This document shows, piece by piece, positions 39,401-50,932 of a DNA stretch of 64,000 nucleotides; position 1 is the first letter of the stretch, and each line of letters opens with the position of its first letter. Source of the stretch: Acholoe squamosa (lineage: Eukaryota; Annelida; Polychaeta; Phyllodocida; Polynoidae); contig OX439039.1 of the NCBI GenBank assembly GCA_949317995.1, positions 70,194,002-70,258,001 of the forward strand. The letters run 5' to 3'. The position numbers and the translations under genes were made by a program. The notes beneath the pieces are model-generated. The model did not search any database. It saw only the letters and a program-made list of their open reading frames with translations, and was not told the origin of the DNA.

Positions 39401-41176
39401 TTAGGTCACTGCAGTCCTCTGGGCAATCCGAGGGCTGCAGCAAACGTATATCCCCTTCTTGGATAGTTCCTTTTCGGACCTGACAGTCTGAAGAGCCTTT
39501 TCTAGGTGTTTCTTGGCCTTCGAAACACCTTTCCTCTTCTTTTTGTCTTCACCTGCCGAGACTTTTTTAACTCCCCCACGCCTAATCGGTGTTGGCGTGG
39601 GTGATACTGATTCGGAACTCTTTTTAGGCCTACCTCGGCCCCTCTTCACTATTGGGTTCCTTACCTGGTCTATTATACGATTCTGATTCAGAATCTTTCC
39701 TGATCCTTCACCATACATTTCTGTGGAGGTCTCCCTCCCAGACCATTTCCTTAGTCTAGCCACATTTGACTTATAGAGTCGACCAAGGTCTGATTTGATA
39801 ATTACGGTAAAAGGACCGTCCCAATTAGACGCTAATTTTATGTGTCTAAGTGGTTCATGTAGTCTTAGAACTCTATCTCCGGATTGGAATTTCTGATGCT
39901 TTAGATCAGTATCATATCCAACTTTCTGCCATTTGGCACTCCAAATCGATTCGGACAGACTCGTATGCTTTTTTGAATCTGTCTCTTAAACATTCGACGG
40001 AAACTACATGACAACGTAGTTCCGGGTCCATTCCTACGACTCCAAATACTAAGTCTGCAGGCATTATTAGATCCTCTCCGAAAAACTAGAAGATTCGGAG
40101 TACAGTTAGTACTTGAATGTACCGTACTGTTATAAGCATGCGTCACAAAATGACATTGCTCATCCCAATCATCCATATGTTCATTAACAAGTGACTTCAG
40201 GACCTGAATAAGGGTTCTATTGAACCTTTCGACCAATCCATCACTTTGTGGTCTATACGGATTGGTTCTAGTTTTGCAGATAGCCAAGTATTCGCACATA
40301 CCTTGCCAGAGATTTGATTCGAATTCTCTGCCTTGGTCACTGTGTAGCATTAATGGTACACCGAAAGTCAGTACCCAACCTTTTACAAAGGTCTCGGCAC
40401 CAGTGACTGCTTTGTGGTCCGGTAGTGGGAATACTTTGGTGTATTTCGTGTAGTAATCACACACTACCATCATACAGGTATTATCATTAGCGGTTGTATT
40501 AAGTCCACTAATGATATCTACCCCGATTCTCGCGAATCTAACTCCGAAGAGCTCCTGAGATAGGGGAAGTTTGCCCATCCCAACAGTCCGGACAGGTGGT
40601 CACCCATCTTTGCAAGTCTCGTGACATGCCAGGCCAATAGTATTTCTTGGAGAGTCATGCTAATGAGCGTTTTCTCCCAAAATGACCACTGGTCCGATGC
40701 CCATGACAGAAATACATAATGTCATGTCTCATTGCATGTGGTATAACCAATTGCATGATTTTCTCACCATTATTACATGGCTTCCAACAGTATAACACGC
40801 CTTTCCAGACTTCAAGCTCAGTCCATTGAGCAAGAAACCTTCTCGTTTCTCGATTTTCCAGAGAGACCTCTGGTCTAGCTGGACGTATACCCTTTGGTAC
40901 CAATTGCAGTAGCTGTGCAGTTATCGAGCCAGCTTCCTGGAAGCGTCGTATGTGATCCATAGACCATTCCAGTACACTGGCAACTAGGGGTTCAAAGGGC
41001 CTCCGAATCCCTGCTAGCACTGCTCTGTGAGCTCCACAATCAGTACAATCCGGATTATCACATTTCCGAATTGGTATTCGAGACAAAGCATCAGCATTTA
41101 AATGCTTAACTCCAGGTCTATGCTGAATCTGAATCTTTTCACGAAACTTTAAGGGGATTGAATGGGCTTTAAGCAA
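39401..41176 (-). pseudogene. pol 3' part of copy B: RNase H end and integrase, frameshifted
   Basis: In order: the end of RNase H/connection (QHRPGVKHLNADALSR); the integrase zinc-binding domain (H...H then CPDC, split by a frameshift near 40655); the DDE core (GVDIISG, LHSDQGREF, PQSDGLVERFNRT); a GPY/F-like C-terminal module (GDRVLRLHEP...NWDGPFTV); and a Lys-rich tail with AT-hook-like KRGRGRPKK. There are frameshifts near 40600 and 39915. By family, integrase inserts the cDNA; the tail could affect target choice (inference). Confidence 0.85.
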
Positions 41177-42300
41177 ATTACAGCTGAAATAAATTATTTC
41201 TCACATAAAACCCTCACTGCTGTGAGGTTTTATGTGAGAATTTCACGAAACTTTAAGGGGATTGAATGGGCTTTAAGCAAATTACAGCTGAAATAAATTA
41301 TTTCTCACATAAAACCCTCACTGCTGTGAGGTTTTATGTGAGAATTTTTCATGTAAGAATTTTTCATCCTGGCACAAGTGTGACAAGATTTTCTCACTAA
41401 ACGGTCTTTTCTAGGATCAGCCTTGACCCTGTCCTAGCCACATGTAAGGTTCAGCCTTTGGCTCTTGCTTGTTGAATAATTGACATTATGCCCATAATTT
41501 CTTCAATGATAGTTTACTGAGGGGCAAGTAATGCACATAAGGATCAATTATGGTGAAATACATAAAATTGGTGTAGATGGTGGGTTTAGTTATTCATAGA
41601 TAAACATAGATTGATAGGAAAAACAGGTAATAAAGAAATCTGTGTAATTATGTAAATAGGCTAATTTGGTTGGATATGTGAAATTATGGTCCATAAAGGT
41701 TAATTAGGGCCATCTTAAACCAGAACCAGTGAAATAGCCAACAAGGAATAATCAACTCAAATGAGTTATATTAATTAGCCTATAAATCAGCTAAAATTAT
41801 AAATGTACCTGAACCTTTTTTACAGCTAATCAGGTCAAAATGCATAATGACCAGTAATAATTACTGAAAGTTTGCAAAATAGGTTAATTAGGACACAGAG
41901 AAGGTAATTTTTATTAACCGAGGTAAACAATAGATGAACCTAGCACCCAGGACATGGCATTGATCAAAACTAATTAGGTCAAACGAGCATGAAGTTGGTC
42001 AGATAGTAATTTGGTCAAATGAGTCTCATCACAGGTAAACAGGGTTATCCAGGTAAAAATGGAATGGCTGATTTTTTAAAATTAAAGAATAATTTGATTA
42101 AACGATGTACCGTATTCATAATGGCAAAGGGGAAAAGTCCTTAAGAAATTTCCTAACATGAGGGAATAGTTTTCCTCACATTGGTGAGGGTTTTACTGAG
42201 AATCCTCACAAAAGTGTTTTTGGGTGTGAGACAATCATATGCAACAGTAAACCCCAAAAATCCTCATAAATGACTGTGACAGAAATTTCTCACTGCTTAT
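41137..42300. mobile_element. ~1.1-kb foreign block replacing part of RNase H in copy B
   Basis: RNase H is open up to KREL (42300) and pol homology resumes only at about 41150. In between is AT-rich sequence unlike the element. At its left edge a 104-bp unit is perfectly duplicated in tandem (41137-41240, 41241-41344), and each unit ends in the hairpin TTCTCACATAAAACC...GGTTTTATGTGAGAA. Related TCTCAC/GTGAG motifs recur near 42180-42295. About 50 codons of RNase H appear to be lost, so it is not a simple clean insertion. Confidence 0.65.
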
Positions 42301-44597
42301 GCAACACCCCCCAGTTCTCTTTTGGTCGTGCAGTAATTGCGCTGAGTTCTACTCAGTGTGTTGCTGGCAAAGGCAATTGGTACCTCTCTCCCATTTTGGA
42401 CTTGCGAGAGAGCTGCACCAATGCTGTCGTTACTAGCATCCGTATCCAGTATGAAATGATCCGTCTCATTCGGATATTGCAATACGGGAGTACTCGTGAA
42501 CAGATCTTTCAGCTTTTGAAAAGCAGATTCCTGTTCATGCGTCCAAGGAAATTTTTCCTTGGTACTTCCTGGAGTCCAGTTAGCTATTACTTGTAATGGG
42601 TAACTGACTCTAGAATAATTCGGAATAAATTCCCTGTAATAGGAACAGAAACCTAAAAATGACCTCACCTCTTTGGGTGTTTTAGGTCTATTCCAATTCG
42701 TTACTGACTCGATTTTATCGGGATCAGCTTTTATTCCTTCATCACTGATGATGCGGCCCAAATAATTTATGGACTTTCTAAACATGTGGCATTTTTTAGG
42801 TTTCAGTTTGAGACCATTAGAAATAATACGTTCTAATACCAACTTGAGATTATTAGAACACTCTTCGAATATTTTTCCGAAAACTATTACATCGTCAAGA
42901 TATACAAGACATCTTTTCCACAATAAATCACTTAATATAGTTTCCATCATTGCTTCAAATGTAGCTGGTGCATTGCACAAGCCAAACGGCATTACGTTAT
43001 ATTGGAATAGTCCAATATGACTCGAAAATGCTGTCTTTTCCATATCTGATGGGTTCATTCCCACTTGCCAATATCCTGATTGCAGGTCTAGGGTACAAAA
43101 CCAACTGTTACCTCCTAAGGAGTCAATGGTTTCGTCTATTCTCGGTAATGGATACGAATTCTTTTTCGTCATTCCATTTAACTTCCTGTAGTCTATGCAA
43201 AAGTGTATAGTACCATCTTTTTTGGTTACCATACATACAGGAATACTCCATGGACTATTGGATGGGACTATTACATCCTGATCCAACATCTTGTTTATTT
43301 CATCTTCAGCTACTCTTTTCTTCGCTAAAGGTAACCGCCTATACGGTATCTTAAAGGGTTCTGCATCTCCAGTATCTATTTTGTGTACTACCTTATTTGT
43401 CGTACCTAGTTTTTCACCAGGTTTGGCAAAGGCATTACTGTACTGACAGAGCAATTCGTAAAAATCTTTCCGATGTTCCGGATTTTCTAATGAAGTTTCT
43501 TCATATAACTTTAACAAGTCATCCGAAATTCCATCATCTTCTGTTACCTTCCGTAAGTTTAACTTACTATCCGTTACAGTTTCCGAAAGGGTCACGTTTC
43601 CAAAAACTTGTCCCTTTTTTAGGTAGATAGTAGTGTTTCCAGTATTGGAGACAGGTACTACCGACCAGGATGCATTTGCTACTATTGTGTCTACAGAAGT
43701 TAATCCGATACTTGACAAAGTAACTACATCCGGTTCTATCACTGCAGGCTTATTACGCATTGCAGGATCACTTCTAACAAGCACATCACAGGCTATACCT
43801 AGGGGAATTCGCACAGTGTGTGCAACACTAGCCATACTGCTTACTTGTCTTAGCACGCACCTAACCTTTACAGGATATGGGTATTTCACATTCAACACTC
43901 CTGATTGTGGTTCTAAAACCACCCCATACAGGGATGCGAAATCCAACCCGAGTATCCCTTCATCTGCTATATCCGCAACGGTGGCGCTCATGACATAGTC
44001 ATGTATTCCATCCAATTGCAACTTCACACAAGTTCTTCCATATGTTTGCATGGTACTGCCATCGGCCGTTTGAGCATTTCCTTCCGATTTGAGAGTATCG
44101 TGTTTATTCGGAATAAGATCGTAGAACCTCTTGGAGATACAGGAGTGGCTAGCACCCGTATCCATGAGAAATTCGGCAGATCTTCCGTTAACAGTGAGGC
44201 AAACATACCACCGCCTTCCGTTTAGCACAGAGGGCGTGTCCGTGACGATTGGGACGTCATTGTTCACACCTGGGGTCAATCCACATCCTTTCAGGTATTC
44301 CAGACAAGGATGACCCGGGGGTAGGTGGGCACTACCAACCCTGGCTAAAAAATAGCCGCCTACCTCGTTACTGATATCGGGTTTCCCCTGTGCTCCCTGG
44401 GCACCTGTCATATCAGCTTCCCTAACCTTCCGTGTGTCTACAACCACCCCGGTGTTAGGCGAGTTTGCTACTTCATGCGAACTATCGTCACGGATAGTGA
44501 TATCATGGCAAGATTTGTCACCGGGATCCCCTTCTCTGCCCCTAGGGGGACCCCTCCTTAGTTTTCCTCTGCTATTATACCAGAGACACCTTCCTGC
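42297..44597 (-). pseudogene. pol: pol 5' part of copy B: protease, RT, start of RNase H
   Basis: 767 codons are open in the -1 frame relative to gag, starting about 40 nt before the gag stop. Protease LMDTGAS; RT with LDLQSGYWQVG, MPFGLCNAPATFE and YLDD; thumb/connection FLGFCSYYREFIPNYSRV; RNase H start ILDTDASNDSIGAALSQ with its first catalytic Asp. It ends at a TAA where the foreign block begins. The protein is otherwise intact over PR and RT. Confidence 0.9.
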
Positions 44598-47280
44598 CTA
44601 CGAGGGACAGGTTTCTCAGCCATACATTCGGATGCATAGTGTCCTAATTTCTGGCATCTGAAACATCTCCTCTGGGATTTATCAACCCGAGGTCTTTTCA
44701 GAGCCTCCGTCAATCCGGCTATCAACGTCTCTACCAAATTCGTTGGAGCAGCCGTGGCTGCTACAGTAGGAGCAACTGTAGCTGTATTACCTCCTAGGTT
44801 GGTTCCGGAAGCTATTTTATTAGCAGCGGACCCTCCTCTTCCTTTCGGATGTACTTTCCTATACCGTTTCTCCATTTTCATCGGAGACATATTCATCTTC
44901 CTGGTCCGGCTCCTGCAAATCAACTGGGGCTAGTTGGGAAGTTTCATATACTTGAGCAGGGGAGCCTCCGTATTGCAATGGAGCTGCTCGTACCGGGTTA
45001 GGTCTTAGACCCACCAACCTTTTCTTCATATCGTGTCCGTCGGTTGATATAAAGAGATCACTAAAAGATGTATCATCCTTCCAAGAATCCCAAACTACTT
45101 GTTTGTGATCTGGATCCCGCAATCCACTGTAGAATTGTGTAAACAATTCTTGCAGATAGCAGTCATCATCATGAGCCCAATTTGGACGTGCTTTGGATAG
45201 CAAGTCCTGTAGCTCCAAACCAAAGACTTTATGAGATTCTTTAGGTTTCTGTGTCCTCTTCTTAAAGCTTACCCATGGATCTTCTCTAACGATCGAACCA
45301 AATAGGTACGCGGCACACTCGACCAATTGATCATAGGTGCCGTATATATTCCATATGCTGCTCTCCATTGGTTGAGGGCTACTTTTCCACCTTTATTCAA
45401 CCAACAGATCAGGTAAGGCAGAGCTTCTTCTTTTGTCCAACCACTACAGTTGACCTCGTCGACAAAAGCCTGATACCTATCCTTCCATGGATCATTCGAA
45501 TCATATGGAGGGGGTATCCTTGCCTGTCTACGTGCCAGATTATTACATCCTCGTAGTCTATCTGCTTCTCGCATGCTCCAGTTCATGACTTCCATGCCCT
45601 CTGCTCCCTTCCGGTAGCAGTCAGTGCCCAGATTTTGGATACATTGGCTTCTATCAAAGATGTTTTGCATCCCTGCAGGCATGGAAGTTCTCCTGTTTGG
45701 CTTCCTGCCATCTCCTCCGGATCCGGATCCACCAGGACCGCCTGGGGGATTACCTCCGGGTGGACCATTAGTGGGGTAATTCCCAGACGGACCGTTAGGA
45801 TATCCACCTCCATAACCAGCATTTCCAGTTGTTCCGGAAGATGCAGACTCGGGATAGGAATTATTTTGATTCCATCCCTGGTTATATGTTTTACGATAAT
45901 GGTAGTTACTTCCTCCTGCCGGATTATAGTTATTACTATATCCATAGGGAGTTGCTCCTGGTAGATACGTACCCCCTACCACATTGGGTTGTGGAGGATT
46001 AGGTCTAGGGAATCGTCCACCATTTGGTACATTGCTCTGACCCGAGGGTGGGTTAGGCAATCTTGCACCTGCTGGTGTGCTATGTCCGGGTTGAGAAAAA
46101 TACGAGGGTGGTGTAAGTAAATTTCTCACTGATCCCGGTGCCGGTGGTTGAGCCACTGGTGTTGTGTTATTTCCACTAGCTATATTAACCTGGACCTGTC
46201 TAGTTTTATGAGTCAGATCCGGTATTGGTGGAGCTGGACCTACTACCGTATCAAGCGTGCAAGCCTGAGGTGTAGGTGCACTATTAGTGGATCCTTTATT
46301 AGTCGTCCCCTGTGGGCATTACTATTCTGGATACTCATTCCGCTGGGTGCGGTATTATCCGTTTTTTTATAGATTCCGGATACTACATTTTTATCCGCCC
46401 CATCAGTAACAAATGGGTTATATCTGTCGGGCGTTACATCCTGAGATGTATTTGCCACCATTGTAGATACCACATTTGGATCTATAGTACCTATAGTCAA
46501 TTGTGCAGCTTCCACATATTTATCTAGGGTCAGTGCAGTATTCTGCAGTTCCTGAAGCTCATTCGTGAGTTTCTGTTTGTCCTCTTCCAGTTGTTTATTA
46601 TACGCTATAATGCCCATCCGGATAGTTTCATTGTCTTCAGCTTGTTTACTGCACTGAAGTTTCAATTTCTCTAATTCGTTTTGATATTGGCTTATTTCCG
46701 ATTCGTACTTAGCCTTATCAAGACATAATTGATCATTCGTATCTATGTATGTCTGGATACGAGTGTGTCTATTGTCATATTCTTTATTGAATGACTTCCT
46801 CAATTCTTGAAGTTTTCTCTCTTCATTTTCTAATTCTTTCATGTATTCACTCTTTCTGGTTTCGAATTCATTTTGCATACTGATTAAGTCTTCTTCTAGA
46901 TGGAGTTTTTCATTAATTACTTCATCTTTCGCTTTGACCAAGGTATTCAAATTCTCGTTCAAAGTAACATAGGTGTCGTTTAACAACAGGACATCCGGTT
47001 GTTTGAATTCTTCACCTTCCGGTACCGCATATGTTACGTCACCGTCTATGGCGCTGTAATCTAGAATCGGTAGTCCGGGTCTGGGTATACTGTATGGTAA
47101 TTTTCCAAATGTAACCCTTTTTGGCATGGGTGCCGGATGTTCTGGATTAGTGATTCCACCAATTTCAAACATTGAATTACTTAATTCGTCAACAAGTGAT
47201 TGTTGACTCATCAAATTACTCTTTCTCTGTATGGATTGTTCCCTCTGTACAGAGTCTGGTATGTTCTCTTCACTATCCAT
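44558..47280 (-). pseudogene. gag of copy B, large, with frameshifts
   Basis: The likely start is ATG 47280 (MDSEEN); the upstream open frame into the LTR lacks support. N-terminal ~300 residues are strongly coiled-coil (KAKDEVINEKLHLEEDL, LEKLKLQCSKQAEDNE). A Pro/Asn/Gly-rich region, a capsid-like domain (ECAAYLFGSIVREDPWVSF) and the CCHC knuckle CFRCQKLGHYASEC follow. The frame breaks near 46300, 45350 and 44880 relative to copy A. Joined, Gag would be roughly 900 residues, well above the usual size for Ty3/gypsy. Confidence 0.85.
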
Positions 47281-47478
47281 TTTATAGTGAGGTTCAGGAT
47301 CTCTCCAAGATGCAGCGTCTACATCTTGTGAGTTCGAATGGGTATGGATCACCAATGATCCATTGCCATTCTCCTGGGCAGTTGATTGCCCTTCAGGGTT
47401 AGCTTCCGTAAGGCTGTCTAACCCATGGACTAGCCGTTCGGACGTTATAACGTCCGGGCTATACACCAGAATTAACTG

Positions 47479-47490
47479 GTCATGGCACCA
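47479..47490 (-). promoter_or_regulatory. Candidate primer-binding site of copy B
   Basis: On the minus strand, one base after the 5' LTR end CCATTACA, comes TGGTGCCATGAC, which begins TGG as needed to pair with a tRNA CCA end. I cannot name the tRNA. Confidence 0.6.
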
Positions 47491-47491
47491 G

Positions 47492-47860
47492 TGTAATGGT
47501 TTTAGTCTTACGGACTCGGTGGTTCGGGCCTTACTAATCGGGAAAGAAGGAGCAAGGCGGTGATTCAAGTGTATGCCAACGGATAGTTTATTATAGGAAC
47601 ACTCACGGCTACCCGGTAGATGGTATAAGGGCAGCTAATAGATATTAAAGGTCTTACATGATCAGAAGCCAGAAGGGCCTCTGACGTAGCGGCTGAGCCC
47701 TGGCCTTTATATAAGGACCTATGTGTTCGTCGTCAGATGTCCCCACAGACCCGGATCGGTGCTGCCACCTATCCGGAACCTGAGGAGCATCCGACGACTC
47801 GGCTCACCCGCCACGCCAGACGGTACCCAACACTATGGTTTGTATTAACGTACCTCTACA
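47492..47860 (-). repeat. 5' LTR of copy B
   Basis: 369 bp, the same length as the 3' LTR. Minus-strand TATA-like TTATATAAAG at 47705-47714. Nine differences from the 3' LTR, mostly transitions. Confidence 0.93.
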
Positions 47861-47874
47861 CATGTTAGTATTTA

Positions 47875-48158
47875 ACGTAATCTCCCGCGTATAAGGCGCG
47901 TCTTATACGGGGGGTTTAAGTTCTCATTGGATCCACAAGGGTGACACCAAGACCTTGTTTTTGATATCTTACATGCCTCCTTGGTCATAATAGGACAAAA
48001 TGGGGCCCAGGAGGGCCAAAGGTGGCCCAAGCTACCCATAGGTTTTTGAATTTTGAAAATTCATTCAGTGGAAACAAATTTTTCATTTTTTTGAGAATTT
48101 TCCAAAACTCTAGGTGCGCCTTATACGCGGGCTGCGCCTTATACGCGGGAGATTACGG
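47875..48158. mobile_element. TA-flanked MITE, CGTAATCTCCCGCG family
   Basis: Ends CGTAATCTCCCGCG and CGCGGGAGATTACG with GCGCCTTATACG repeats inside. TA lies at 47873-47874 and 48159-48160. Relative of the MITE in eEF2 intron 10. It sits at the junction between the LTR and the resumed 42-bp satellite. Confidence 0.65.
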
Positions 48159-48159
48159 T

Positions 48160-49090
48160 ACTCACAATCTGTCAGCATTTAGTCAATATATAACAGAGAA
48201 ATAGCCATTGATTCAATTGTGCATCCTGCCTTGACTGGTATGTGTCAAAATATGTCAGTATCTATGGACTATTTGTCAGCAATTAGTTAATATCATTATG
48301 TTAGTAATTATTCACTATTTTTCAGCAATTAGTCAATACATGGTAGTAGTTACTTACACTTTATCAGCATTTAGTCAATTTATGTTAGTAACTGCTCACT
48401 ATTTGTCAGTAGTTAGTCTATATGTCAGTAATTGCTCACTATTTGTCAGCAATCATTCAATATATATTAGTAATTACTCACTTTTTGTCAGCAATTAGTC
48501 GATATATGTCAGTAATTGCTCACAATTTGTCAGAAATTAGTCAATATATGTCAGTAATTACTCACTCTTTTTCAGCAATTAGTCAATATATGTCAGTAAT
48601 TATTCACTATTTATCAGAAATAGTCAATATATGTCAGTAATTACTCACTCTTTGTCAGCAATTATTCAGGATATGTCAGTACTTAGTCACTAGATATCAG
48701 AAATTAGTCAACATATGTCAGTATTTACATACAATTTGTCAGCAATTAGTCAATATATGTCAGTATTTACTCACTTTTTGATTGATTGATTCATTTGTGT
48801 TTTACAGCACTTTAGCGGCACTAAGTGGCTATCCCGTGCTTCACAGGTTGATAATTTAACAGAGGAATGTGTCAGTGCCCGCACATATGTGCACCACACA
48901 CATCCTAAGGGGATAGGAAAGAGGAGATATAGACTCTTTTAAGTGGGCTAGGGAAGCCAGTTACTCACTTTTTGTCAGCATTCAGTCAATATATGCCAGT
49001 ACCTCCTCCTATGTCGGTAATAATGCAGTATTTGTGAGCAACTATTCAATATATGTCAGTAATTACTCACTGTTTGTCAGCAATTAGTTA
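48160..49090. repeat. 42-bp satellite array, right part
   Basis: Same TATGTCAGTAATTACTCAC / TTTGTCAGCAATTAGTCAA monomers as 33380-34117. Interrupted by a SINE at 48781-48960. Confidence 0.85.
48781..48960 (-). mobile_element. SINE, tail-B type, 14-bp perfect TSD, inside the satellite
   Basis: Tail B to core in minus orientation. TTACTCACTTTTTG, itself satellite sequence, is duplicated at 48767-48780 and 48961-48974. Confidence 0.9.
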
Positions 49091-49557
49091 AAGCATAGTT
49101 TAGCATAGCATCTAGAACACAGTTGCCCATTAATAGTGACCTGTGTTAGGGCACTATTCTATGGATGAGAAGACTCTTGTCTTGGTTCTGTAGATGTGTT
49201 TATTGTAGATTGGTAGAAGGAGTACAAGCACTGTTATCAGGGTTTGTGTGTATCTGAGCATCTAAGTGTGTCTCCGCAGATGCTCTGCGAGTACATATAG
49301 GCAGGGGCATTCCCCGTGTTACTATTCTTGGAGCAGCTCTCATTGGACAGTCCCCTGATGTCACGCCATGACTGACGTCATAGCTGTGACATACATAGGA
49401 TGACCAGCAGAGCCCATTCATGAAGAGGGAAATCAATACAGAGATGGTACTACAGATTTCTTAGAACTGAGTCACACAACAAGGTAACAGTGTTCTTAGG
49501 AAATGTTTGTTGGGGAAGGGAAAATAGAATATGGGAGAGTGACTAATAAGGGAGAAG
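49091..49557. other. Intergenic, nothing recognised
   Basis: Unique-looking sequence between the 42-bp array and the possible exon at 49558. On the minus strand it would be the 3' UTR or downstream flank of that exon. No clear AATAAA on the minus strand was located. Confidence 0.4.
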
Positions 49558-50177
49558 TCAGAGATGATGAAACAGGATTGTAACACCATAGATCATTTTA
49601 GGGCAATGCCCTATCCTTAGACATTTTCTTTTTCTGCGGCGGTTGTTGTTTACAAGACCCTTTGGTGGTAAGTCTAGGTGGCCCAGCACATTCAGGTTAA
49701 GGGAGCGACCTAGGGAGGTTCTCTTCCTGGACCTGGGCTTCTTGCTGTTGGGGACAAATCTTACCACTTTGCTGACGTGCATTCTGTCAGGTTTACCTGA
49801 GTCAGACTGTGAGTCTTGGTCAAGACCATCCAGCGAGTCCATGTCTACTGGATCTGCCAGGAGGGAAACAATAGAGTCACTGTCTTCTTCTGATGAGTCG
49901 TGAGTGGATGTCTTGGGTAAGGGTCCCCAGACCTGGGGTGAACTAACTGTGGTGAAGGTGTTTGGTCTGTTGTTATTATTGTGGATGCTGCATGGGCAGC
50001 TGTAGCTGTGCATCAAATGGGGGCAGGCTGTCCCTAGGGTTATAGAGCCAGTAGGTGGCCCTATTGGAGAGCAGACTCGTGTGCTCCAGTGGGGGAAGCC
50101 GATTGGAGCTGGGGTGCCTGGTCTACCACTGCTGAGGTTGTTGGATGTTGGCTTGTCAGTGATCAGGTCGCTGGCCT
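49558..50177 (-). CDS. Possible terminal exon of an unidentified nuclear protein
   Basis: On the minus strand a strong 3' splice-like signal (CCCCCCTTTTCTCTTGCTCT...TATATAG) ends at 50178, and an open frame runs from there to TGA at 49558 (about 205 residues). The product is Ser/Pro/Asn-rich with an acidic Ser-Asp stretch (SSEEDSDS, DSLDGLDQDSQSDSG) and two basic clusters (KKPRSRKR, RRRKRK) that look like nuclear localisation signals. No domain recognised and no upstream exon identified; it could also be a decayed transposon ORF. Confidence 0.35.
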
Positions 50178-50613
50178 CTATATAGAGAGACAGAGCAAGA
50201 GAAAAGGGGGGAGATTATTAGTCACATATGTCAATAATAGTGTATGGTTCACAAGGTGAACGACAAAAATACCAAATTGACTGAAAAAGGCTGTAAATAG
50301 GCAGTACGGGTTGTGTCAAATGTACAGACATCTTTAGGATGCACTAACAAGCTAGGCGGGAGCCTGGTTACTGGGGACTATGGGTTAGTTCTGGCATGTG
50401 GCATAGATGGCGCCGCTGTGTGGGGACCTTTCGTATTTTAGTTCTGATGTAAGACACTGGTCGGCACCAGTGAGGCGGCGTTTGTCCAGCATTCGTGTAA
50501 ATGGTATGGGGAAATGGTATGGTGAATGGTGTAGACTTGCCATGAACTGGTGGGGTCATGTGTGGGTGTTGTTTTGACACTATGGTAGGGGGTTTGGGGC
50601 CAAAAGGTAGGGG
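50178..50613. other. No gene recognised
   Basis: If the 49558-50177 exon is real, this is its upstream intron. Nothing else is visible. Confidence 0.35.
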
Positions 50614-50932
50614 GTGGGGGTTGAAATTTTGAAATTTGGTGATGAAGTTATGGTTGGAAAATATGGTTCAAAAAAGGAACTTGTTCCCGCGGTAGGGTCT
50701 GCTATAAAAGGATTTGGTGCCTATTTTGGCATCAGAAAGCTACTAAGATTGATTGACGAGAGACTCGTGTTAAAGAAGAAAAAGAAAAATCGGTGCTAAG
50801 AAAGATGATCATCCGCGCAAAACTCATGCTGATGCCGTCAGGGCTGATATTCCTGGCGGTCGTGTTGGTCGGGCTGTTTGGGTGAGTACAGATACGAGGA
50901 AGCGTATTTTTGAGGAATTAAGGAAATTGTGA
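50614..50932 (+). pseudogene. Small frameshifted ORF with a very basic product, unidentified
   Basis: Two overlapping frames read as one protein after a single shift near 50792. The first (to 50799) gives FGAYFGIRKLLRLIDERL and a KKKKK run. The second (50792-50932) gives about 46 residues including PRKTHADAVRADIPGGRVG and RKRIFEELRKL-stop. The IPGG-R motif resembles the (I/L/M)XGG-X cleavage sites of adenovirus/Polinton-type proteases, but the match is short and may be chance. No family assigned. Confidence 0.25.

Larger units (their letters stand above)
34118..47860 (-). mobile_element. Ty3/gypsy family-1 retrotransposon, copy B, 13.7 kb with both LTRs
   Basis: Two 369-bp LTRs (34118-34486, 47492-47860) differ at 9 positions by my count, about 97.6 % identity. 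CATG flanks both sides (34114-34117, 47861-47864), a 4-bp target duplication. On the minus strand the order is LTR, PBS, gag, pol (PR-RT-RH-IN), ORF3, a 1.5-kb AT-rich stretch, polypurine tract, LTR. It lies within the 42-bp satellite. It is unusually long for the group because of a large gag, the extra ORF3 and a ~1.1-kb foreign block in RNase H. Multiple frameshifts and a stop make it defective. Confidence 0.93.

Noticed and set aside
39254..39466. Small plus-strand ORFs opposite the retrotransposon pol and ORF3
   Set aside because: They are antisense shadows of conserved minus-strand coding sequence.
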